A stretch of 64,000 nt of DNA from Bettongia penicillata ogilbyi (GCA_023548195.1 JAJHZJ010000251.1:124001-188000), one strand, 5' to 3'. Positions 13,670-24,550 are shown, numbered from the stretch's first letter. Made by a program: numbers and translations. Notes: a model not told the origin generated them from the sequence alone.

Positions 13670-13790
13670 TACATTCAGATATACCTGGTCCAGTGGCCAG
13701 ATATAGATCAGGAAGACATTGTGCTCAGGTCAATAAACATAAGTGCCTGATATGTGTCAGGTAGGGCTTGGGTTGGAACCTATAGCTGAT
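13670..13790. repeat. Composite repeat piece shared with 15067-15170
   Basis: A run of about 50 bp here ('gatcaggaagacattgtgct' onwards) recurs near-identically at about 15090 ('aatcaggaagacgttgtgct'). Both run into an 'aggtcaataaacat' repeat. Confidence 0.6.
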
Positions 13791-13847
13791 TTATCAGTGA
13801 CAGCCAGAGTGATTGGGGTTTAAAACATAGTTTTTAAGAAAGAAATC

Positions 13848-14645
13848 TATGTGTTGGATAATTGGAACACTAATGCATTGTTGGAGTTGTGAACTGTTCC
13901 AACCATTCTGGAGAATATTTTGGAACTATGCCCAAAGGGCTATAAAACTGTACATACCCTTTCATCCAACAACACCACTACTAGGTCTGTTTCCCAAAGA
14001 CATCATAAAAAAGGGAAAAGGACCCACATGTACAACAATATTTATAGCAGCTCTTTTTGTGGTGGCAAAGAATTGGAAATTGAGGGGATACTAATTAATT
14101 GGCTGAACAAGGTATGATATGAATGTAATAGAATACTATTGTTCTATAAGAAATGACAATTGGGCAGATTTCAGAAAAAACCTAAGAACGACGTACATGA
14201 ACTGATACTGAGTGAAGTGAGCTGAACCAGGAGAACATTGTACACAGCAACATTGTGCAATAATTAATTATGATAGACTAAGCTTTTCTCAGCAATACAA
14301 TGATCCAAAACAATTCCAAAAGAAACATGATGGAAAATTCTAATGACATCCAGAGAAAGACCTATGGAGTGTGAATGCAGATCAAAGCATATTATTTTCG
14401 TTTTTTTGTTTTTTCTTTCTCCTGGTTTTTCCCTTTTGTTCTTATTCTTCTTTCACAACATGACTAATGTGGAAATATTTTAATATTGATTGTACATGTA
14501 CAACCTACATCAGATTGCTTTCTGTCTTGGGAAGGTGGGGAGGGAAGGGAGGGAGACAGAAAAATTTGGAACTGAAAATTTTACAAAAATGAATGTTGAA
14601 AACTATCTTTCCATGTAATTGGCAAAAAATAGAATATTATTTAAA
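13848..14645 (+). mobile_element. L1 LINE 3' end (5'-truncated)
   Basis: It starts inside the ORF2 C-terminal coding text ('ggaacactaatgcattgttg') and continues through 'aaccaggagaacattgtaca' to the 3' UTR ('acaacatgactaatgtggaa', 'aaatgaatgttgaaaactat') and an A-rich end near 14645. ORF2 is broken. This is the best view in the window of this L1 family's 3' end. Confidence 0.8.
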
Positions 14646-14765
14646 AACAAAATACATTAATAATCGAAAAAAAAGGAAGAAATCTGCCCTGCAAAACCCA
14701 TGATGTCTTGCAGATACAAAATTTACATTCCTTTGGACAGAGCATTGGTAGGCAAGGGTATTATT

Positions 14766-14936
14766 CCCTCTATGGACAGAGGGAGAAAAGAGAGGAAAAG
14801 GACAGAGGGAGAGAATGAGAAAGAGGAGGGAGAGAGAGAAAGGGGAAGGGAAAGAAGGAAGGAAGAAAGGAAAGAAAGGATGGAAGGATGGAAGAAAGAA
14901 GGAAGATAAGAAGGGGAAAAAAAAGGAGAGGAGCTG
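14766..14936. repeat. Polypurine (GGAA/GGGA)n tract
   Basis: An almost pure purine plus strand, with GGAAGGAAAGAAAGGA-like units. It creates long but meaningless Lys/Glu/Arg frames on one strand and Ser/Pro/Leu/Phe frames on the other. Confidence 0.9.
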
Positions 14937-14954
14937 CAGTGCCCAACTGGAACT

Positions 14955-15190
14955 GGGCAGTTGGATTCCCATGACATTGGATGGTGATGTCATGACTTGC
15001 AAGTGAATTGGATTTAAGTGAAATAGGGCTAATGAAAGTCACCAACCTCACTTTCACCTCGTGAGTCATTTGGATCCAGTGGCCAGGTATAAATCAGGAA
15101 GACGTTGTGCTCAGGTCAATAAACATTTATTAAGTGCCTTATACGTGCCAGGCACATTGCTAAATGCTGGGGATAAAGAACAAGGTAAAA
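14955..15190 (-). mobile_element. SINE tail plus adjoining repeat
   Basis: 14985-15070 matches, in reverse, the SINE tail ('gtcatgacttgcaagtgaat'). It is joined at about 15115 to 'tcaataaacatttattaagt', a common repeat that ends near 15190. Confidence 0.6.
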
Positions 15191-15394
15191 CACATTCCTC
15201 GCCTTCCTTGGGAATAAAAAGACAAAAATAAGTGAGGCAATTTTGTCATCAAAGAATGGGAATTCTTTTAGGAGAAAGTTTACAATCTATCTTGTATCTA
15301 TCAGATTGGGGATATCCAAGTTGTAGAAGGAAGACTCCTGGCTAGGGGGAGGGGCTTCAGAATTATTGCAAAGAGTCTTCAAATCCATCCACAA

Positions 15395-15775
15395 GAATGG
15401 CATCGCCATTCTTCTCTCTCAGATTGCTTCTTTTCTGGAGCAACTGAGATGAGACTTCAGCTCCACTCAAGAAAATGCTTCTAAGGGAAAGGATACTCTC
15501 CTTTTTTGGAGAAGGTGTGAACTCCTCTGGCTGGAATCCTGCTAACTGTTAACTGTAGTTGACTCCTGTTAACTCTTGATGGTGGTAGTAACCCCTGATG
15601 CTCCCCTTCCCCTCTCGAATTCACACCTCTGTTTGGCTCCCATGAATGGACAGGTTTCACTATGCTGAGAGTAGTGCTGTGTGTGTTCACGTAAGGAGCA
15701 ATCTAGGTTAAAATCTAGGTTTAAAAAAATCTAAGTTATATGATAGTGATTGTAGAACACTGAAAATTAAAATAA
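15395..15775 (-). pseudogene. Orphan duplicated 5' end of the TRIM gene
   Basis: Read on the minus strand this copies the region upstream of the intact TRIM gene (18103-18500) together with its first few codons. Homology begins at the start codon ('ggcatcgccattcttctctc' on the plus strand in both places) and runs through the 5' UTR and upstream DNA to an L1-like 3' end ('gattgtagaacactgaaaat'). No RING, B-box or B30.2 text follows on the coding side. About 33 bp present in the intact gene, holding the TATA-like and GC boxes, are missing here near 15505, so the promoter core is lost too. It is most simply the stub of a second TRIM copy. Confidence 0.8.
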
Positions 15776-15789
15776 AATATATTTTATTT

Positions 15790-16672
15790 ATCTATATATT
15801 ATTTGTCTATACATTATCGTTCTGATTTTTATTTAGTTCCAACAAAATATACAGGGTGAATAAAGGCTTTTGTGTCAACTTTTTTTTTATTACCAATGCT
15901 TCATTTGTGCCTAATAGGAAATAGGTTTTTCTGTTTTTTTTTTTTTAAATAAAATATGACGTCTCCTTTTGCCCTCCTTGAAGGCCATAGTATCTGGACA
16001 ATCCTGAAGAAGTTTTATGAGTTGTTTAAACTTGAATTTCATAGTTATCTAACTTGTTTTCTCCTTGATACCATTGCTCTGAGTTTAAATGGTGATACCC
16101 TCTTTCATTTTTACCCATTTTTAATATTTTTTAGATGAAATGGTAAGAATATTTGTTACATGTTTAAGTATAGTTGCTTGTATGTCCTATGGCCCAGGGA
16201 AAAAAAGCTCTATGCTTATTCACATGGGCAGGACTCACTCATAGGGACTTTTTGCAAACTATACACGCTGAGTCATAACCACAACCAAGGCTTACCCAGG
16301 AACATCTCAGTTTGGCTCATTTTGTACCAAATTAAGATATCCTTCGGGACAAAAATTTGAATTGTGTCTAGGTCTCTGTAGAAAAGTTAGAAAGAGGTCT
16401 CAACTCAGACTAACAGTACAATGAAGTTTAGAGCAGAAAAAGGTTCAAACATTTGGCAACTGATAGGAGAGGAACATGGTGCAGCACAAAGAAGTCCCGT
16501 TTGGTGTGCTCCACTTAGAATGACAGCCCAGACACAATGGGAGCCTAGGCTTCTATCCTGGCACAGTTTGTGAATTCAGTGGAGGCTCTAGAAGCCTCAG
16601 TTTATCCACTAGTAATATGTTATTGGTGTCATTCATGTGCTGACTACCTACCAAGGGTGACACCATCAGCAC
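15790..16672. other. Non-coding, 3' flank of the TRIM gene
   Basis: AT-rich DNA with no exon or repeat that I can name. I saw no clear minus-strand AATAAA in the first 250 bp past the TRIM stop codon. Confidence 0.4.
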
Positions 16673-18112
16673 TCAAGAGAGGGGGAAGGCGGGGCCAAAG
16701 TTCTTTCCAGAAGAACGTTCAGATGAGTAACAGCAAATACAAAGATGAGAGTCCACTGGACAGAGAGTCATGGGACCAGCCTTTGCTCCTGGAAGGGGAG
16801 GACCAGGAGAAAAGATGGGTCTAACAGGTGCTGTGAAGTCAATAGATTGGAATTGATAAATGAGGGAGCACTGGAGAACGTTATAAAACACCAGAGTGCC
16901 AGAGGAATACTCCAGATACACCCCAACCCTAGGCACTGGGCCTTTCACTCGATATTTCAACGGTCCTGGATAGATTTGAAAGCAGTAATCCTCTTCTTTC
17001 TTCATACATTGAAGCAGGAACATAGAGCCGCAGGAGTCCACATTATTCCTTCTCCTTTTTCTCCTCAGATAAGGGGCATAGATCCCCACCATCCACTGAG
17101 GTAGTTGACTCACATCCACCTCCCAGTACTGTCTGCCTGAGCTGAAGGCTTGCTTAGCAAGGACAGCATAGTAAGCAGAGTCTTCAGTATGCTTGGCCTC
17201 TCCCTGCCAAGCTTCTCCAGCTTTCACACTCTTCAGATCCTCAGAAACAGTTACACAGGGACTTGCTGGTACAGGATCCATTGTGATGTCCACCCTGAAT
17301 TGTCTGAGCATCTCTATCATGCCAGGGATGGGATATTCTCTCAGCTCCGGGATGACAACCTTGGGCTTTTGGGACAGCACTGACTCAGTCCTTCCCAGCA
17401 GTGGCTCGGCATCCTGTAGCAGATCCAAATTGGGTTGGTAACTTGCATCCTGCAGCTCTAGCATGAGGTCCCAAAGGGTTTGCACATGCTGGCTTATTCT
17501 GTCCTGAATTGCCCCTTGCTCTTGTCTCATCCTTTCAAGACATCGGGTTTCTTCCTGCAACAGGAAGTAGTGCAGTTTATTAAATTCCCCTGTGATCATG
17601 GAGTACCAGTCAACAACAGGTTTCTCCTCAGCAAGTGTTTTAGCTTCTTCAAAACACACTGCCAAGTGACCCCAAATGTGATGGAGCTTCTCCCTGAAAT
17701 CATGAGCAGCCTCTTCTACAGGACAGACCCTGTGAGTCACATGTTCTGGGGTTTGGGAACATCTCACACAGAGTAATGTCTGGTCATCTTCACAAAAGAG
17801 CTTGAAGTCTTCCTTGTGCCTGGCACACTGGCTTTGTCTTTGAGTGCTCTGCAAAAGTGGAGAGCAGAGCTGTTTGCCCAGCTCAGTCAGACGGGCTAGG
17901 TGTCCATTGACTGTTGGGAATTCACTGACCTGAAACTCTTGTCTGCATATAGGACAGGAGAAAGTTGTAGCTTCACCTCTCCAGCTGGAGACACATGCTC
18001 CGCAAAAGTTGTGCCCACACCTGATGGTGACTGGCTCAGAGGAGTCGCCCCCACAGATGCTACAGGTGATTACCCTCTGCACTTGCTGCAGCATTTCCTT
18101 AGGCATCGCCAT
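16673..18112 (-). CDS. Intronless TRIM (RING/B-box/coiled-coil/B30.2) protein, 479 aa
   Basis: Likely an E3 ubiquitin ligase of the cytoplasmic TRIM class with a B30.2 target-binding domain. One open frame covers the whole protein. The RING is complete: C17, C20, C32, H34, C37, C40, C53, C56. B-box 2 is complete: C96, H99, C107, D110, C115, C118, H124, H127. A helical region at about 130-245 should be the dimerising coiled coil. PRY-SPRY runs about 275-455, with SEDLKSV at 290-296, YWEVDV at 329-334 and later PRVGVYLE and PVRPIF. The SPRY text and the QFRV-IT lead-in resemble the TRIM43/48/49/64/77 group, whose genes normally contain introns. The start is the first ATG of the frame, 65-70 bp below a plausible TATA box. 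Family membership is clear from sequence; ligase activity and target are inference. It could be an old retrocopy that acquired a promoter or a member of an intronless marsupial branch. Confidence 0.85.
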   Translation of the reverse strand: MAMPKEMLQQVQRVITCSICGGDSSEPVTIRCGHNFCGACVSSWRGEATTFSCPICRQEFQVSEFPTVNGHLARLTELGKQLCSPLLQSTQRQSQCARHKEDFKLFCEDDQTLLCVRCSQTPEHVTHRVCPVEEAAHDFREKLHHIWGHLAVCFEEAKTLAEEKPVVDWYSMITGEFNKLHYFLLQEETRCLERMRQEQGAIQDRISQHVQTLWDLMLELQDASYQPNLDLLQDAEPLLGRTESVLSQKPKVVIPELREYPIPGMIEMLRQFRVDITMDPVPASPCVTVSEDLKSVKAGEAWQGEAKHTEDSAYYAVLAKQAFSSGRQYWEVDVSQLPQWMVGIYAPYLRRKRRRNNVDSCGSMFLLQCMKKEEDYCFQIYPGPLKYRVKGPVPRVGVYLEYSSGTLVFYNVLQCSLIYQFQSIDFTAPVRPIFSPGPPLPGAKAGPMTLCPVDSHLCICCYSSERSSGKNFGPAFPLS

Positions 18113-18174
18113 TCTTCTCTCTCAGATTGTTTCTTTTCTGGAGCAACTGAGATGAGACTTCAGCTCCACTCAAG

Positions 18175-18230
18175 AAAATGCTTCTGAGGACAAGGATACT
18201 CTCCTTTTATAGGAAGAAGCCCCACCCCTC
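18175..18230 (-). promoter_or_regulatory. TATA and GC box upstream of the TRIM gene
   Basis: On the minus strand a GC-box-like 'gaggggtggggc' (18230-18219) is followed by 'ctataaaagg' (18212-18203). A TATA box there predicts a start of transcription near 18175-18180 and a short, unspliced 5' UTR of about 65 nt. The related copy near 15505 has lost exactly this segment. Confidence 0.55.
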
Positions 18231-18429
18231 AGAGCCCTCCTGGAGAAGGTGTGAACTCCCCTGTCTGGAATCCTGCTAACTGTTAACTCTAGTTGACTCC
18301 TGTTAACTCTTGATGGTGGTAGTAGCCCCTGATGCTCCCCTCCCCCTCTCGAATTCACACTTCTGTCCGGCTCCCATGAATGGACAGGTTTCACTATGCT
18401 GAGAGTAGTGCTGTGTATGTGCACATAAG

Positions 18430-18525
18430 GAGCAATCTAGGTTAAAATCTAGGTTTAAAAAAATCTAAGTTATATGGTAGTGATTGTAGAACACTGAAAA
18501 TAAAAAAAATAAATAAATAAAATGA
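18430..18525 (+). mobile_element. L1 3' terminal fragment
   Basis: 'ctaagttatatggtagtgat' and 'gattgtagaacactgaaaat' match the 3' end at 7399-7440. It is shared with the 15.4-kb duplicate (15705-15780), so it was already there when that segment was copied. Confidence 0.6.
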
Positions 18526-18539
18526 TGTTACCCTTGGCT

Positions 18540-21500
18540 GCCACCTAAAAAAGAAAAATTAGAAGTAGCAAATGCATCCTTTTCAGATGATAATGCAATG
18601 AAAATTACATTCAGTAATGGGTAATGAAAAGATCGGAATTAATCGGAAACTAAATGATCTAATCCTGAAAAGTGTGGATCAAAGAAGAAATCATAGGAAC
18701 AAATGATAATTTCATTAAAGAAAATAATAACAATGAGACAAGATATCAAAATTTATGGGACGCATCCAAAGTGGTACTTAGGGGAAAATTTGTATCTCTA
18801 AATGCTTACATCAATAAAATAGAAAATCAATAAATTTGGCATGCAGTTAAAAATTTTAGAAAAAGAATGAATTAAAAACCCCTAATTAAAAACCAAATTT
18901 GAAATCTTGAAAATCAAATGAGAGATTAAGAGATCTGAAAAATAATAAAAACTGTTGAACTAATAAATAAAACCGGAAGCTGGTCTTATGGAGGAAGGCA
19001 AAGAGATGAACGACTGGTTAATTTGATTTTAAAAAGGAAAGAAGGAAACGAAATTCCTATTATCAAAAATGAAAAGAGGGAATTTACTACCAAGGAAGAG
19101 GAAATTAAAACGATTATTAGGAGCTATTTTGCCCAATTATATGCCAAGAATTTGACAATCCAAATGAAATGAATGAATATCCACCAAAAAATGTAAATCA
19201 CCCAGATAAGCAGAAGAAATAGAGAACTTAATTGACCAAGTCTTAGAGAAAGAAATTGACCAAGCCATCAACAAATTTCACAAGAAAAAATCCCCAAGGC
19301 CAGATGGATTCATAATGGAATTCTACCAAACATTTAAAGAAAAATTAATCTAGTACTATATAAACCAGTTAGAAAAATAGGCAGAAAAGGAGTCCTACCA
19401 GGTTTCTTTTATGACACAAATATGGTACTAATACTTAAAACAGAGAAAGAAAATTATAGAACACTTTTGTCAATGCATGTTCATGCAAAAATTTTTAAAT
19501 AAAATATTAGCAAGGATATTATAGCAATATATCACAAGGATTATATAGTAGACCAAGTGGGATTTACAGTAGGAATTCAGGGCCAGTTCAATATTTGGAA
19601 AACTATCAGTATAATTGACCACATCAATAATAAAACCAACTGTAATCGAAAGGGATTACGAACAGCCCAGTTCCTTCCCCTTTTTGTTCAAGTCTTTAAG
19701 ATACAATGGCATGCACTCAGTAAAACAGGCAATTAAGTTTATTCAACAGTGCACTACACATAGTGAAAGTTAACAAGTGCACAGATATAATTTAATAGAT
19801 AAGAGTTAATACAGAGTAGAAAAAAAGAAGAAATGCATCACCAACTAGGTGAGCTCCATCAGCTGACATGACCGGGGAGGCTTAAAGGGGCAGTTTGCAG
19901 AACCCTGTCTGGGAAAATCAATAGAAGTGGATGTTCCCACTTCTGAAGCAAAAGACCTCCAAAAATCCCTCTGCACTCAGTCCCTTTATACATGTAAGTC
20001 TAGGGAAAAAAATGACCATAGAAAAAATAAGGAACTCAACCAAAGTTCCAGATGTCTATTTTGATGTACGTTCCCAAGGACTGGCCAGATCCTTGAGCAC
20101 ATACATATCCTCCATTAAGGTATGTTATGACTCTTAAGATAAGGGGTTGTTTCACCCCAGCTACATGGTTCTTAGTTCTTCCAATATTTATGTGCTGTTC
20201 CCTTTGGCACTCCTGGTTATGCATATTGACTTAAAGTTACATTCCTTATGTCAGGTCATGTGGCAGTCATGCAAAGGGCTGAGGAAAATCTCCTCAGTTT
20301 CCCTTACACCAACAAAAATCATATGATCATCTCAAAAGTCACAGAAAAAGCCTTTGACAAAATAGAATGCCCATTCTTATAAAAAACACTAGACTTACCT
20401 TAAAATGATACGTAGCATTTATCTAAAACCATCAGCAAGCAATATCTGTAATGGGGATCAGCTTGAAGCCTTCCCAATATAATCAGTATCAAAACAAGGA
20501 TGCCCATTATCATCACTATTATCCAGTACAGTGCTAGAAATGTTAGCTATAGAAATAAGAGAAGAAAAAAATTGAAAGAATTAGACTAGGCAGTGAGGAA
20601 ACAAAACTATCACTCTTTGCAGATGATATGATGGTATACTTAGAGAATCAATCAAAACAATACCTGAAAAAACTAAATTAGGCAAAGTTGCAGGATATAA
20701 AATAAACCCACATAAATCATCAGCATTTCTATATGTTACCAACAAAGTCCAGCAGCAACAGACAGAAAGAGAAAATACATTTAAAATCACTGTAAACAAT
20801 ATAAAATACTTGGGAGTCTACCCATCAAAACCAACCCAGGAACTATATGAACACAATTACAAAGTACTTTTCACACAAATAAAGTCAAATCTAAGCAATC
20901 AAAAAAATATCAGTTGTTTGTATGTAGGCTACATCAATATAACAAAATGACAACTCTACTTAAATTAATCTATATATTCAGTGCCATACCAATCAAACTA
21001 CCAAAAGTTATTTTATAGAGCTATAAAAAATAACAAAATACATCTGGAAGAACAAAAGTTCAAAGATATCATGAGAATCAATGAATAAAATGCAAAGGAA
21101 GGTGACCTAGCTGTACCAGATCTCAAACAGTGTTATAAAGAGGTAATTATCAAAATAATATTGTATTGGCTAAGAAGCAGAGTAGTGGATCAGTGGGCTA
21201 GATTAGGTATACTTACATTGTAAATTACCATAGTAATCTAATATGTGGTGAACATAAAGATCTAAGCTTTTGGAACAAAAAACCCACTATTTGACAAAAA
21301 CTGCTGGGAAAACTGGAAAATAGCATGGCAGAAACTAGGCATAGCCCAATATCTCACACTGTATAAAAAGATAAAATCAAAATGGGTACCCAATTTACAC
21401 ACACAGATTGATATAATAAGCAAATTAGGAAAGCATGGAAGTTTATCAGATCTATGGGTAAGGAAGAAAGCAATACAAAATGTAAAATATATATAAATTG

Positions 21501-22260
21501 ATTATATAAAATTAAAAAGTTTTTGCACAAACAAAAGCAATGCCATTAAGATTAAAAAGAAAGTAGAAAGCTGAGAAACAATCTTTGCAGCAAGTGTTAC
21601 TGATAAAGGTATCATCAAATCTATAAAAATGCAAGTCATTCTCCAATTAATAAATGATCAAAGGATATGAATGGGCAGCTTTCAGATAAAGAAATCAAAG
21701 ATATCTAGTCACATGAAAATGTTCTAAATCACTATTGATTAGAAAAATGAAAATCAAAACAACTCTGAGGTACCACCTCACAGCTATCAGATTGCCTAAT
21801 ATGACCAAAAAAAAAAGGAAAATGATAAATGTTGGATGGGATGTGGGAAAACTGGGACACTAATAAGTTGAAGTTGTGAACTGATCCAACCATTCTGGAG
21901 AGCAATTTGGAACTATGCCCAAAGGGCTTTAAAACTGTGCATACCCTTTGATCCAGCAATACCACTGATAGGTCTATATCCAAAAGAGATTTTAAAAGGT
22001 GGAGGCAGGGAAGATAGATCATTTGTACAAAAATATATCAACTCTTTTTGTGGTGGCAAAGAATTGAAAGTTGAAGGGATGCCCATCATTTTGGGAATGG
22101 CTAAACAAGCTGTGGTATATGATTGTGATGGAATATTAATGTACTGTAAGGAATGACAAGCAGGATGATTTCAGAAAAACCTGGAAAGACCTACATAAAC
22201 TGATGCAAAACAAAATGAGCAGAACCAGGAGAATGTTGTACATAGTAAGAACACTATTAT
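18540..22260 (+). mobile_element. L1 LINE, 5'-truncated ORF2 relic
   Basis: It starts inside ORF2, before the reverse transcriptase ('caatgagacaagatatcaaa' near 18730). RT-type text follows ('cttttgtcaatgcatgttca' near 19465; LFADDM-like coding near 20615) and then the C-terminal part to about 22250 ('tgagcagaaccaggagaatg'). Many stops and frameshifts are present. It is split at 19641-20308 by a probable solo LTR: the coding text 'accacatcaataataaaacc' resumes at 20309. Confidence 0.8.
19641..20308. mobile_element. Probable solo LTR of an endogenous retrovirus
   Basis: A 668-bp block starts 'tgtaatcgaaaggg' and ends 'tttcccttaca', giving TG...CA ends with a 5-bp terminal inverted repeat (tgtaa/ttaca). 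It is flanked by the direct repeat 'ccaac' (19636-19640, 20309-20313). It interrupts L1 ORF2 cleanly. It holds no gene. A non-autonomous LTR element is an alternative. The family was not identified. Confidence 0.65.
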
Positions 22261-22345
22261 TCAGTGACTAACATAGTGATGTCATTTTGGTCCTCTTCAA
22301 GAATGAAGGACAGCAAACAGCCAGTGTTGGATAGAATACAAATTC
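22260..22345 (+). mobile_element. Short SINE tail fragment
   Basis: 'tttggtcctcttcaagaatg' followed by 'aaggacagcaaacagc' is the terminal part of the SINE family described at 1824-2172, joined directly to the L1 3' part. Confidence 0.5.
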
Positions 22346-22865
22346 ATTTAGAAGGTTATAAATTCATTTTTGATTGCAAATTTTATTACTCAATGCATGC
22401 CTTCAGTATAACTATTCTCATGTTGAGGTTAGGGTATAAAAATTCCTTTACATTAAAAAGGGGTCCTCATGGTTAAATAGGTTAGAAACCATGCCCCAAC
22501 CCTGGACACAAATTCTGGAATCAGAGGACAAGGGTGAAAATCCCACCTCAGACACAACATATATGAGCTTGAGCAAGCCACTTAATTTCCTCACACTTCT
22601 GCTTCTTCCTCTAGAAAATGAAGGAGTTTGATGAAATAACTTCTGAAATATTTCCAGTTCTAAATCTATGATCCTATGTTCTCTCCCATTTTACCTTTTC
22701 TCCCCTCCCCCATCCTGTTCTCCATCCCATCCTCATCCTCATCCCCATCCCCAATGTTTAGCTATGGGTCCCTTAAAAATTGCCCTTTGGATGAAGATAA
22801 TGATACTTTTCGGATTCTGAATTAAGAAAAAGATCAGACTCACTCAGGAAGAATTACTTTTGCTG
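22345..22865. other. Non-coding with MIR-type text
   Basis: 22500-22680 is MIR-like ('ttgagcaagccacttaattt', 'tccagttctaaatctatgat'). A CATCC/CCATC-rich stretch lies at 22705-22755. No gene signal. Confidence 0.45.
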
Positions 22866-22867
22866 AA

Positions 22868-23310
22868 CTCTACATATTTTTTTTTTGGCCCAGCAAAATC
22901 ATTATTAGATTTATAACCCAAAGACATCAAAGAAATAAACCCAAAAATATTTATAGCACCTATTTTTATATAAAAGAACTGAAAACAAAAGGGATACTCA
23001 ACAATGGGGAATGGCTTAATCCATTGTAGTATATAGATAACAGAACATTAGTTTACTATACGAAATGAAAAAAAGCATGGTTTCAGAGAAACCTAGAAGA
23101 CTTGTACAAACTGATGTGCATTGAATGAGGAGAACCAAGAGAACAATTTATATGAAAACAGCATTGTTACAAAGAAAAAACAACTTTGAAAGAATTAAGA
23201 ATTCTGATGAGTGTAATAACCAACCACTTTCAGAGAACTAATGATGACTCTCTCAGCCTACCTTCTAACAGAGAGGTGATAAACTTAAGATATAGAATAA
23301 GAAATGCTTT
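22868..23310 (+). mobile_element. L1-like 3' fragment
   Basis: Decayed L1 ORF2 C-terminal text: 'tcaacaatggggaatggctt', 'agaggagaaccaagagaac'-type wording and 'aactgatgtgcattgaatga'. Confidence 0.6.
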
Positions 23311-23392
23311 TTTTACACAGACAACGTTTAAATGTGTTTGGCCTGAATAGACACATTTGTTATATGCACTTTTTTTTCAATTGAGGAAGTAT

Positions 23393-23515
23393 GAGAGAGA
23401 TGGGGATTAAGGATGGGATAGTTAAAAAAGAAAAAAAAGAGATGGGGATTAAGGATGGGATAGTTAAAAAAGAAAAAAAGAGTTAAAAAAGAAAAAAAGA
23501 AAAAAAAGAAGAGAA
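23393..23515. repeat. 43-bp tandem duplication with A-rich tails
   Basis: A unit beginning 'gagatggggattaaggatgg' and ending in an A-rich run occurs twice head to tail. Further partial copies of its A-rich end ('gttaaaaaagaaaaaaag') follow. Confidence 0.85.
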
Positions 23516-24290
23516 CAGAACAGAATGAAGGCCAGAAAGAATTATAGATAAGAAGGAAAATTTTAAAAGTCACATGTTGAATTATGAACTTATGCATGTC
23601 TATATGTGTGTAACATACACATGCATAGACATGTATATACATATATACTTGTTTATGTATATTTAAAGCAAATTCTACATAAAAGATATATTCTTTTCCA
23701 GTTCAATACATATATGGAAATGCCCATTTTATTTGTTAAGTTTATAATAAAAATAAATTTTAAGCGATGAGTTTGATCATTTTGGTTTCTGTGATACATT
23801 CAAAGGTCCAAGGCTGGAAGTTAAAAGGATATGAGAGGAGATAATGGTCGGTTCACGTCATACTAAACATCCTAAAAAGAGGATCCCACTTTGACCCTAG
23901 CCTCTTCTTTCAGGCATGATCTAGCTAGCATGGTTATATAAGAGGGAAAGGGAAGCTTTTCCAACTATACAACTTTCCTGAAATCCAGTACCTTTCATAG
24001 GGAAAGACTCCTCATGGCACAAAGGACCAAAAAGTCTAAAAAGATACTCGATGACCGCCTAGTTTGGAAAATTATGACCGATAGAGGAAGAGAAACTTAC
24101 ATTCCTATAGAAGCAAAGGACACCAAAGCATCCTGATCAAGAACTTGTGGAAATGTTTGCTGACTCTCTGTTGATCAGTGACCTTTCATTCCCTGTGCCT
24201 TCTTTCTTTCCCAGAAAATAGGCTATTTGGATAACATGGAAACAGACTTTTACTGTGTATTTTCTCAGTCTTCCTTGCTTCCTTCCTTCT
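23515..24290. other. Non-coding, nothing recognised
   Basis: No exon, RNA or clear repeat was found. Confidence 0.4.
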
Positions 24291-24294
24291 TTTC

Positions 24295-24550
24295 CCTCTC
24301 TAGCTAGGTAGTACAATAGATAGAATACCAAACCTGGAATAGGAACACCTGAGTTGAAATCTGGCCTCAGACACTGAGAAACTGTGTGACTTTGGGAAAA
24401 TCACTTAACATCTCTCTGCCTCAGATTCTTCCTCTGTATAATGGGGGCAATAATATCACCTGCTTCATAGATTGTTGTGAGGATCAAATTTAATAATATT
24501 TTAAAGTGATTAGCACAGTGTCTATAATGTGTTGTATAAATGTTAACTAT
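24295..24550 (+). mobile_element. tRNA-headed SINE / MIR-type element
   Basis: It begins 'agctaggtagtacaatagat' (tRNA-like head) and carries the typical middle 'tttgggaaaatcacttaaca' and 'cctcagattcttcctctgta'. It ends near 'gtgttgtataaatgttaact'. Confidence 0.7.

Noticed and set aside
14637..15069. Several Ser/Pro/Leu-rich and Lys/Glu-rich frames
   Set aside because: They are translations of a polypurine/polypyrimidine tract. The frames over 35063-35468 and 3089-3512 are of the same kind.
16745..18187. Plus-strand frames over the TRIM region
   Set aside because: They are shadows of the minus-strand TRIM frame, with no domain of their own.
18170..18424. 84-codon minus-strand frame upstream of TRIM, with a homologous frame at 15481-15690
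   Set aside because: Their similarity reflects DNA duplication. The frame crosses the TATA box and the expected transcription start, so it is unlikely to be coding.
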